NCBI GenBank assembly: GCA_014860665.1
Contig: JACZJI010000136.1
Location: forward strand, 1-41,517
Length of the DNA: 41,517 nucleotides
Reading direction: 5' to 3'
Source of the DNA: Bacteroidales bacterium
Lineage (GTDB): Bacteria > Bacteroidota > Bacteroidia > Bacteroidales > F082
Positions within the stretch are counted from its first letter, which is position 1; the number at the start of each line of letters is the position of its first letter. Made by a program: the position numbers and the translations under genes. The notes under the pieces are model-generated. The model made no database searches and had not been told where the DNA came from. It worked only from the letters and a program-made list of their open reading frames with translations. Shown one piece after another: positions 8,114 to 14,988 of the stretch.

Positions 8114-9067
8114 ATGGGCCTGTTCTCATTTTTATCTAACAAGCAGCAAAAAGATGACCTTGATAAGGGACTTGAAAAAACACGGCAAAGTGTTTTTGCT
8201 AAAATCTCTAAAGTAGTTGCCGGAAAATCTAAAGTTGATGATGACGTTCTGGATAACCTGGAGGAGGTTCTGGTTACTTCCGATGTAGGCGTTGATACGA
8301 CTTTAAAGATTATTGAACGCATCGAAAAGAGGGTGGCCCGTGATAAATATCTTGGCGCTGATGAACTAAACCAGATTCTGAAAGAAGAAATTGCAGGCCT
8401 TTTACAAGAAAACAATAGCGGCGACGGGGTGGACTTTGAACTCCCAAAAGACAAAAAACCGTATGTCATTTTGGTAGTTGGGGTTAACGGTGTGGGAAAA
8501 ACAACTACCATCGGAAAGCTGGCTTATAATTTTAAAAGAGTCAACAAAAAAGTGATTCTGGGCGCTGCCGATACTTTTCGCGCTGCAGCGGTCGATCAAC
8601 TGACTATCTGGTCGGAACGTGTGGGTGTCCCCATTGTGAAACAACAAATGGGTTCTGATCCTGCTTCTGTTGCTTATGATACTGTGAAATCGGCTATTTC
8701 ACAAGATGCCGATGTAGCCATCATCGATACCGCGGGTCGGCTTCATAATAAAGTGAACCTGATGAATGAGCTTACAAAAATCAAAAGGGTTATGCAAAAG
8801 CTCATTCCAGATGCTCCGCATGAAGTTTTGCTGATATTGGATGCTTCTACCGGCCAAAATGCTATTGAACAGGCAAAACAATTCATGACCGCTACTCAAG
8901 TGAATGCTATGGCTTTAACAAAGCTTGACGGAACTGCTAAAGGTGGTGTCGTTATAGGTATTTCAGATACCTTTAAAATTCCTGTAAAATACATCGGCGT
9001 GGGTGAAAAAATGGAAGATCTTCAGGTTTTCAATCGCAAAGAATTTGTAGAGACGCTGTTCTCATAA
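8114..9067 (+). CDS. ftsY: Signal recognition particle receptor FtsY
   Basis: SRP-family GTPase (317 aa) that docks ribosome-SRP complexes at the inner membrane for co-translational insertion. It has a short N-terminal region with a helical N domain (about 20-100), then the NG domain: GVNGVGKT (123-130, P-loop), DTFRAAA (153-159), DTAGR (205-209) and TKLDGTAKGG (269-278). It lacks the long acidic A domain of the E. coli protein, as in most bacteria. The ATG at 8114 gives MGLFSFL, an amphipathic N-terminus suited to membrane contact. rimO follows after 16 nt, so the two are co-transcribed. Confidence 0.97.
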   Translation: MGLFSFLSNKQQKDDLDKGLEKTRQSVFAKISKVVAGKSKVDDDVLDNLEEVLVTSDVGVDTTLKIIERIEKRVARDKYLGADELNQILKEEIAGLLQENNSGDGVDFELPKDKKPYVILVVGVNGVGKTTTIGKLAYNFKRVNKKVILGAADTFRAAAVDQLTIWSERVGVPIVKQQMGSDPASVAYDTVKSAISQDADVAIIDTAGRLHNKVNLMNELTKIKRVMQKLIPDAPHEVLLILDASTGQNAIEQAKQFMTATQVNAMALTKLDGTAKGGVVIGISDTFKIPVKYIGVGEKMEDLQVFNRKEFVETLFS

Positions 9068-9083
9068 TTTTTCGCTCATTTTT

Positions 9084-10382
9084 ATGAAAAAGCAAAGGGT
9101 CAATGTGGTAACGCTGGGTTGTTCTAAGAACCTGGTAGATTCGGAAGCTTTGATGCGGCAACTGGACCACAAATACCAGATCTTTCACGATTCAGATCTC
9201 CCTTCAGATATTGTAGTAATTAACACCTGTGGATTTATTCAGGACGCTAAAGAAGAGTCCGTAGATATGATTTTGTCTGCCATCGAGGCAAAGAAAGCCG
9301 GGAATCTGAAGAAGATTGTAGTGACCGGATGCTTATCTCAGCGATACAAAAAGGAACTTAAAGATGAGATGGGAGAGGTGGATGCCTTTTTCGGGGTGAA
9401 TGACCTGCCGGAAATCCTTAAAACGCTGGAAGTCGATTTCAAAAATGAACTGATTGGTGAACGCTTGCTAACGACTCCGTCACATTACGCTTATCTTAAA
9501 GTATCCGAAGGTTGCGACCGCAAATGTTCTTTCTGTGCTATTCCATTGATCAGAGGAAAGCATATTTCCAAACCTTTTGAGGAAGTTGTTGTGGAAGCTG
9601 AAAAGCTGGCTGCAAAAGGAGTGAAGGAGATTCTGCTCATCGCACAGGATTTGACTTATTATGGATTGGATTTATATGGAAAACGCCGTATTGCTGAGTT
9701 GGTTCAGAGAATTTCAGAAATTCAGGGGATAGAATGGATTCGACTTCATTATGCCTATCCGGCAGGTTTCCCGGAAGATTTGATTACATTATTAAAAGAA
9801 AATCCGAAAGTTTGTAATTATCTGGATATTCCGTTACAACATATCAGCAGTCGGATTTTGAAATCCATGAAACGAGGTCTGGATGGTCAAGGTACCAAGA
9901 AGCTTGTTCATTCTCTTCGTGAGCAAATCCCTGGTTTGGCTTTGCGATCTACGTTTATTGTAGGATATCCGGGAGAAACTGAAGAAGAATTTCAGGAGTT
10001 GCTTGATTTTGTCAAGGAAACACGATTCGAGAGGTTGGGTGTTTTTCAATATTCACCTGAAGAAGATACATCTGCATTTGACTTGAAAGATAATATCCCG
10101 GCAAAGGTGAAACAAGATCGGGAGGACAGGTTGATGGAACTTCAGCAGGAGATTTCACTGGAATTGAACAAGGAAAAGGAAGGTGGAATTTTTAAAGTAG
10201 TCATTGATAAAAAAGAAGATGAGTTTTATATAGGACGTACAGAGTTTGATTCTCCTGAAGTGGATAACGAAGTGCTAATCCCAATAGGAGATCACGAACT
10301 GAAACCTGGAAATTTTTACGATGTAAAGATCACAAAATCGGATTACTATGATCTTTACGGTAGCCTGTTCCCGAAAAGGTAA
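9084..10382 (+). CDS. rimO: Ribosomal protein S12 methylthiotransferase
   Basis: 432 aa radical-SAM methylthiotransferase that modifies the conserved aspartate of ribosomal protein S12. The N-terminal MTTase domain has three Cys (C13 in TLGCSKNLVDSE, C49 in NTCGF, C83 in TGCLSQRY) that bind the auxiliary cluster. The radical SAM motif CDRKCSFC (C144, C148, C151) follows, and a TRAM domain ends the protein (about 365-432). TLGCSKN and full length fit RimO rather than MiaB. It is 16 nt downstream of ftsY, a common neighbour in Bacteroidota. Confidence 0.97.
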   Translation: MKKQRVNVVTLGCSKNLVDSEALMRQLDHKYQIFHDSDLPSDIVVINTCGFIQDAKEESVDMILSAIEAKKAGNLKKIVVTGCLSQRYKKELKDEMGEVDAFFGVNDLPEILKTLEVDFKNELIGERLLTTPSHYAYLKVSEGCDRKCSFCAIPLIRGKHISKPFEEVVVEAEKLAAKGVKEILLIAQDLTYYGLDLYGKRRIAELVQRISEIQGIEWIRLHYAYPAGFPEDLITLLKENPKVCNYLDIPLQHISSRILKSMKRGLDGQGTKKLVHSLREQIPGLALRSTFIVGYPGETEEEFQELLDFVKETRFERLGVFQYSPEEDTSAFDLKDNIPAKVKQDREDRLMELQQEISLELNKEKEGGIFKVVIDKKEDEFYIGRTEFDSPEVDNEVLIPIGDHELKPGNFYDVKITKSDYYDLYGSLFPKR

Positions 10383-10542
10383 CTTTCTGACAAGTTTGTG
10401 CTCAAGCCTTTCAAAATATATTCCGATAACGTATAGCAAAGTCTGTATTGCTTTCCGAAATCATAAAAAATAGATACTCCCATTTCTGCCTGAAATTTTA
10501 TAATTTTTTACAATACCATTAAAACCAATAGATTGTTAAAAT

Positions 10543-10558
10543 TGGCACTGGCATTGCA
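10543..10558 (+). promoter_or_regulatory. Consensus sigma-54 (-24/-12) promoter
   Basis: TGGCAC-N5-TTGCA matches the RpoN consensus with exact spacing, the only such match I found by eye in the window on either strand. The predicted start is near 10569. No protein gene begins within 270 nt, so it drives either a small RNA or a long leader to the aconitase-family gene. A sigma-54 activator is encoded at 17223-18614. Confidence 0.65.
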
Positions 10559-10568
10559 AAGTAAAAGT

Positions 10569-10648
10569 GCAGCAACAAAGTAAACAGTTAATAATAGGTT
10601 TTGGTTGAGCAGGTCGAATGGAGAATCCGTTCGACCTGATTCCTTTTA
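10569..10648 (+). ncRNA. Candidate sigma-54-dependent small RNA
   Basis: A transcript starting about 12 nt past the -12 element would be near 80 nt long. It would end in a 13-bp stem, CAGGTCGAATGGA / TCCGTTCGACCTG with a GAA loop and one wobble pair, followed by ATTCCTTTTAT. The T-run is interrupted, so termination may be partial. If it fails, the same RNA is a leader of about 270 nt for the dehydratase gene. This is an inference from promoter-plus-hairpin geometry only. Confidence 0.4.
10610..10638 (+). terminator. 13-bp hairpin, possible terminator
   Basis: The arms 10610-10622 and 10626-10638 pair fully apart from one T-G wobble, closing on a GAA triloop. A T-rich but interrupted tract (TTCCTTTT) follows. 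It could be a terminator or attenuator for the sigma-54 transcript, or a protein-binding palindrome. Confidence 0.5.
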
Positions 10649-10840
10649 TACCGAATCATTTTCTCTTTCCATAGAATCTTTTTCATAGGTTATAGTTCCG
10701 GGAGTTTTATTGTTCGCAGTAAAATGTACTGGATTCAGTGCTTTAACGCACGTTTAACAAACGTTTGCAAAAATTTCATAACTACCTTCAGTTTGTTTTA
10801 TCATGAAAGGAAGAATCAGTAATTTTGTCCAAAATATTTT

Positions 10841-12646
10841 ATGATGAATATCATTGAAAAGATTATTGCAGCTCATTCAGGCAAAGCGTTGGTCCAACCC
10901 GGAGATATAGTAAATATCGAGATTGATGCACGGAGTGCCCGTGATTTCGGTGGTCCAAATGTGGTAAAGCACATAGAAGATTTGGGATTGTCTATTGATG
11001 ATCCGTCGAAAACTTTTTTCACATTTGATACCAATCCCACCGGAAGCGATCAGAAGTACGCTGCCAGCCAGCAGGTATTACGGCTTTTTGCAAGAAAACG
11101 CGGTATTAAGGTCTTTGATATTGATAATGGTATCGGTACGCACACTTTCATTCGTGAAGGGCTTGTTTGGCCGGGTTCGACAGCTGTTACCACCGATTCG
11201 CATGCCAATATTCTGGGAGCGATCGGTGCTTTTGGCCAGGGTATGGGTGATAAAGATATCGCAGCTGCATTTCATCAGGGAAAAGTCTGGTTTAAGGTTC
11301 CTCAATCGGCAAAAATTACTTTTACCGGTGAATTTTCCCCTAACGTAACCGCGAAAGATGTTGTTTTGAACTTATTGAATCGGTTTGGTGCTAATTCATT
11401 GCTGGGATATTCTGTGGAATTTTATGGCGAAGCTATTGAAAAACTTACCTTGGATCAGCGGATTACCATTGCTTCTATGGGAACAGAAATGGGGGTTATT
11501 ATTCTTCTTTTTCCTCCCAATGATGATATTATGAAATATTGCGAAGAACGGACAGGAAGGAAGCTTGAGAAGATTTCTGCGGATACTGATGCAGTGTATG
11601 ACAAAGAATTTACGATAAATGCTGCCGATTTTATTCCGATGGTCAGTAGGCCTGGGAAACCTCATGATACGGTTGATATAAATCTGGAGAAAAGGGTAAA
11701 AATAGATTCTGCTTTTGTGGGAAGTTGCACTAATGGCCGGATGGAAGATATGCGCACTGTGGCACGGATTCTTAAAAACAGAAAGGTTGCACCTGGTGTT
11801 GTTTTTAAAATTGTTCCAACGACTGATGTTATATGGAAACAATGTTTGGATGAAGGTCTTATTGAAATATTCAAAAATGCAGGAGCTTTGGTCTCGAATG
11901 CCGGTTGTGCAGGATGTGCCGCCGGGCAGGTAGGACAAAACGGCCCTGGAGAGGTTACTATCAGTTCGGGAAACAGGAACTTCCCCGGGAAACAGGGGAA
12001 AGGACTTGTCTATCTGGCTTCACCTGCATCTGTGACTGCTTCAGCAGTAGCCGGTTATATTACCACGGAAGATGATATTCCTGATACTCCAGCTATCTTT
12101 GAAACTCCTGAGACTTTGGATCTCAAAAAGGCAGTGAAAGTCGGGAAAGCGCAGGAAGACAGACCTACTGAAGTCAGTGGGCGTGTTTGGATGGTGGAGA
12201 AAGATAATATTGACACTGATATGATTTTTCATAACAGGTATCTTCAGGTTACCGAGCTTGAAAAAATGGGTCAGTATATTTTTGATAATCTGGAAGGTTA
12301 TGAGGATTTTGCCAAGAAGGCAAAACCAGGAGATATTGTGGTGACAAGAAAGAATTTCGGTTCAGGAAGTTCAAGACAGCAAGCTGTGGACGGTTTTCTG
12401 GCATTGGGTATTCATGCGATTCTGGCTGAATCGTTCGGCGCTATTTATGAGAGAAATGCCATCAACGCAGCGCTCCCTATACTTACCTATAAATCTTTGG
12501 AAGATATTAAAATAGCTGATGGGGATACACTCAATATAAACTTTGTTACCGGTGATGTGGTGAATGAAACCAGGAATTTGTCAACGAAAGTGGACCCTTT
12601 CTCTGAAGTCCAGCTTGAAATTTATCGCAATGGTGGATTATTTTAA
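10841..12646 (+). CDS. Aconitase/isopropylmalate dehydratase family, fused large and small domains
   Basis: 601 aa [4Fe-4S] hydro-lyase. The large domain (1 to about 430) resembles LeuC/homoaconitase: TTDSHANILGAIGAFGQGMG at 117-136, FVGSCTNGRMEDMR (C296) and NAGCAGC (C356, C359) supply the three cluster cysteines. The small swivel domain (about 440-601) follows in the same chain, with GSGSSRQQAVDG and ESFGAIYERNA. It is much shorter than AcnA or AcnB (near 900 aa) and differs from classic separate LeuC/LeuD. The substrate (citrate, isopropylmalate, homocitrate or other) cannot be told. No leu genes are nearby. Two adjacent ATGs (10841, 10844) are equivalent. A DUF1858 gene follows 27 nt later. 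A sigma-54 promoter lies about 300 nt upstream. Confidence 0.85.
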   Translation: MMNIIEKIIAAHSGKALVQPGDIVNIEIDARSARDFGGPNVVKHIEDLGLSIDDPSKTFFTFDTNPTGSDQKYAASQQVLRLFARKRGIKVFDIDNGIGTHTFIREGLVWPGSTAVTTDSHANILGAIGAFGQGMGDKDIAAAFHQGKVWFKVPQSAKITFTGEFSPNVTAKDVVLNLLNRFGANSLLGYSVEFYGEAIEKLTLDQRITIASMGTEMGVIILLFPPNDDIMKYCEERTGRKLEKISADTDAVYDKEFTINAADFIPMVSRPGKPHDTVDINLEKRVKIDSAFVGSCTNGRMEDMRTVARILKNRKVAPGVVFKIVPTTDVIWKQCLDEGLIEIFKNAGALVSNAGCAGCAAGQVGQNGPGEVTISSGNRNFPGKQGKGLVYLASPASVTASAVAGYITTEDDIPDTPAIFETPETLDLKKAVKVGKAQEDRPTEVSGRVWMVEKDNIDTDMIFHNRYLQVTELEKMGQYIFDNLEGYEDFAKKAKPGDIVVTRKNFGSGSSRQQAVDGFLALGIHAILAESFGAIYERNAINAALPILTYKSLEDIKIADGDTLNINFVTGDVVNETRNLSTKVDPFSEVQLEIYRNGGLF

Positions 12647-12673
12647 AGATTGAATCAAAAAATAAACTGAAAA

Positions 12674-12940
12674 ATGGCAAAAACTGAAATCACAAAAGAT
12701 ATTTTAATAGAGACGCTTGTAGAAGAATATCCGTTTTCTGTTCGTTTCCTTATGGAAAAAGGAATCCGCTGTATTATGTGTGGTGAACCAATCTGGGGTA
12801 CACTTGAAGAAGCATGTATAGAAAAAAGATTCAGCGAGGAAAAAATTGAAGCTATCCTGGCTGAAATGAAATCGCTGGCTGAAAAGGGAGATAATCCCGG
12901 ACAACTCGATACAAAAGTCGATGTGAAAAAAATGGATTAG
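12674..12940 (+). CDS. DUF1858 domain protein
   Basis: 88 aa. The first 70 residues fit DUF1858: helical start ITKDILIETLVEEYP, FLMEKGIRCIMCGEPI with C33-x2-C36, then GTLEEACIEK. The CxxC pair suggests metal or redox chemistry; family members are often fused to, or placed beside, Fe-S or hybrid-cluster proteins. It sits 27 nt after the dehydratase gene, likely in one operon, so a role linked to that enzyme's cluster is possible but unproven. Its stop is 3 nt from that of the convergent pdxH gene. Confidence 0.8.
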   Translation: MAKTEITKDILIETLVEEYPFSVRFLMEKGIRCIMCGEPIWGTLEEACIEKRFSEEKIEAILAEMKSLAEKGDNPGQLDTKVDVKKMD

Positions 12941-12943
12941 CCA

Positions 12944-13576
12944 TCACGGCGAGAGTCTGTGTCTTTGCCAGTTGCCATCTATCAGAATATATTCCATTCT
13001 GTGGTGCATACGGTGACGACCTCCTTGCCAGAATTCAATTTTTTCAGGAAGCAACGTATAACCACCCCAGCGTTCGGGACACTTAATGGATTCAGGGAAT
13101 TTCAATATTTCCTGCCTTTGTTTTTCCAGCTCATCAAGACTTTTTATTGGTTGGCTCTGGTTTGAAACCATAGCGCTGATCTGACTTTCCACAGGACGTT
13201 CATTAAAATATGCGATGGATAGTTCCCTTGTTTGCTTTACCACTCTTCCCTCAATACGGATTTGTCTTTCAAGAGAGTTCCAGAAAAATAACAAGCTGGC
13301 GTATGGATTCATTTCCAGTTGCCTGCCTTTTTTGCTCTGATAGTCTGTGTAAAAAGAAAAACCTTCTGATGCATCCAGACCTTTTAGCAAGACTACTCTT
13401 GATGAAGGCTTACTGTCGTCTCCGACTGTGGAGAGAACCATGGCATTTGCCTCTGGAATGTTACTTTGGATGGCCTTTTGCACCCATTCCGAAAAAATGG
13501 AGAAAGGTTCTTCGGGCCATACAGGCTCGGAGTGGTTTTCATTTCCGAAGTCCCTTCTTATATCTGAAAAGTTCAT
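12944..13576 (-). CDS. pdxH: Pyridoxamine 5'-phosphate oxidase
   Basis: 210 aa FMN enzyme that oxidises pyridoxine or pyridoxamine 5'-phosphate to pyridoxal 5'-phosphate. Typical segments are SSRVVLLKGLD, SFYTDYQSKKGRQLEMNPYA, LERQIRIEGRV, YFNERPVESQI and the C-terminal EFWQGGRHRMHHRMEY and WQRHRLSP, which bind PLP/FMN phosphate. I chose ATG at 13576; the three residues before it start at a TTG. A TACTTTTG -7 box (13633-13640, minus strand) is a possible promoter. It converges with the DUF1858 gene with no room for a terminator. Confidence 0.95.
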   Translation of the reverse strand: MNFSDIRRDFGNENHSEPVWPEEPFSIFSEWVQKAIQSNIPEANAMVLSTVGDDSKPSSRVVLLKGLDASEGFSFYTDYQSKKGRQLEMNPYASLLFFWNSLERQIRIEGRVVKQTRELSIAYFNERPVESQISAMVSNQSQPIKSLDELEKQRQEILKFPESIKCPERWGGYTLLPEKIEFWQGGRHRMHHRMEYILIDGNWQRHRLSP

Positions 13577-13623
13577 AAATCTCAAATCAGTTTTTTATTG
13601 TCTTTATTCAAGGACAAATTTCT

Positions 13624-13640
13624 TATTTTTGGCAAAAGTA
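13624..13640. promoter_or_regulatory. Divergent -7 boxes between pdxH and the YdcF-like operon
   Basis: TATTTTTG (13624-13631, plus) and TACTTTTG (13633-13640 on the minus strand) both match TAnnTTTG and face each other almost back to back. They would serve the divergent pdxH and YdcF-DUF1684 genes. -33 elements are not clear. Confidence 0.35.
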
Positions 13641-13747
13641 ATGGGAAACAATGCTCATTTTGTGGATAGTGGGATTTTTTTCAATTTCTTTAACCTAAGA
13701 TTAACGAACTTTATTTTCCTTGTACTTTTTAAATACATAAGATACCA

Positions 13748-14968
13748 TTGAAATTCAGATTCTTCATAAAAAAAGCCTGTTGGCGTCCTACAATTTTAGG
13801 AGTGTTGCTGATTCTAGTTTTGCTTGTTATACTAGTGAGGGCATGGATGGGAACAGTTTGTCAATTCCTTTCGATGAATGAACCCGTCGAAGCAAAAACT
13901 ATGGTGATAGAAGGTTGGGTTGAAGATTATGCCCTGAAGAATGCTTTAGAGCTATACAAGCGAGATCATTACAAGCATTTAATTATAACCGGATTGCCGC
14001 TGGTTCATTTTGAGGATTATGTAATGTTTCCCAGTACTGCAGCTGCAGCTGCAGCTGTTGTTAGAAAACTTGGTTTTAAGGATAGTATCTACGAAGCAGT
14101 CATCCCTAAAACGGTATTTATTGACCGAACGTATAATACGGGAGTAGCAACTAGGATGATTATGTCAAAGCATCCTGACTGGGGAAGAAGTTTTAATATT
14201 TATTCTGTTGGTGTGCACTCGCGAAGGACTCATTTGATGTTTGAGAGAGCATTTGGTTCAGATTATAACATTGGTATTATTGCCGATACCGACCATTCTT
14301 TTGATCCGGAGCATTGGTGGCATACCAGCATTGGTTTCCGTAATGTGAGCAATGAATTTGTAGCCTGGATTTATGTTTCCGCATTCTTTCACCCGACTTA
14401 TTCAGATTTTAAAAGAAAGCTGGAAATAGGTTATTATACCGACAGTATAAATAAAGAGCGAAAGGAAGAAGATGCATTTTTTGCCGACAGTGCAAAATCA
14501 CCACTGGAAAAGGATTCCCTGAAAGATTTTCACGGACTATCCTGGTATCCGATAAAATATAAATACAGGGTCATGGCAAAGTTTGACCTGGATACCGTTA
14601 ACCCTGTATTTGAGATGGCAACAAACACAGCCCGGAAACCAGAATACAGGATTTATGGCCATGTAATTTTTAAGATTCATGACACACTGTGTAAACTGAC
14701 AGTCTATCAAAATATCAACCTCAAAAATGACCCCCAATGGGGAAATTATCTTTTTATCCCTTTCCGGGATAAAACTAATGGTTTTACAACACATGCAGCA
14801 GGACGCTATTTGGATATTGAAAAACCTGTTTCAGATTCAGTCATAGTAGATTTCAATAAAGCCTACAATCCTTATTGCGCTTATGCTGACAGATGGTCGT
14901 GTCCTTTGGTTCCGATAGAAAACAGACTGCCGGTAGCAATTAAAGCTGGAGTAAAAGAATATAAATAA
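13748..14968 (+). CDS. Membrane-anchored YdcF/SanA-like + DUF1684 fusion
   Basis: 406 aa from a TTG start at 13748. No in-frame ATG comes before the membrane segment, so TTG is favoured. An N-terminal transmembrane helix (about 15-33) is followed by a DUF218/SanA/YdcF-like domain (about 48-210): VIEGWVEDYAL, YKHLIITG, TYNTGV, YSVGVHSRRTHLMFERAFG. Such proteins act in envelope homeostasis. The second part (about 236-406) matches DUF1684: SPLEKDSLKDFHGLSWYP, then FTTHAAGRYLDIE, VDFNKAYNPYCAYADRW-SCPLVPIENRL and a terminal AGVKEYK. C377 and C385 lie in that motif. DUF1684 function is unknown. The histidine kinase gene follows after 20 nt and the activator gene after that, so this protein is probably part of, or output from, that signalling unit. 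Confidence 0.75.
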   Translation: MKFRFFIKKACWRPTILGVLLILVLLVILVRAWMGTVCQFLSMNEPVEAKTMVIEGWVEDYALKNALELYKRDHYKHLIITGLPLVHFEDYVMFPSTAAAAAAVVRKLGFKDSIYEAVIPKTVFIDRTYNTGVATRMIMSKHPDWGRSFNIYSVGVHSRRTHLMFERAFGSDYNIGIIADTDHSFDPEHWWHTSIGFRNVSNEFVAWIYVSAFFHPTYSDFKRKLEIGYYTDSINKERKEEDAFFADSAKSPLEKDSLKDFHGLSWYPIKYKYRVMAKFDLDTVNPVFEMATNTARKPEYRIYGHVIFKIHDTLCKLTVYQNINLKNDPQWGNYLFIPFRDKTNGFTTHAAGRYLDIEKPVSDSVIVDFNKAYNPYCAYADRWSCPLVPIENRLPVAIKAGVKEYK

Positions 14969-14988
14969 ACAACTCATACTTCTAAGAA

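Larger units (their letters stand above)
10383..10840. other. Long gene-free spacer between rimO and aconitase gene
   Basis: 458 nt without a convincing protein gene. It holds a consensus sigma-54 promoter (10543-10558), a 13-bp hairpin (10610-10638) and an inverted repeat ACGTTT-AAC-AAACGT (10750-10764) that could be an operator for the downstream gene. An 18-codon ATG frame starts inside the hairpin (10618) and is probably chance. Confidence 0.6.

Noticed and set aside
10618..10674. 18-codon ATG frame in the sigma-54 spacer
   Set aside because: It starts within the hairpin stem and lacks a ribosome site; more likely chance than a peptide gene.
13577..13585. Three-residue TTG extension of pdxH
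   Set aside because: ATG at 13576 gives the usual PdxH start and there is no ribosome site favouring the TTG.
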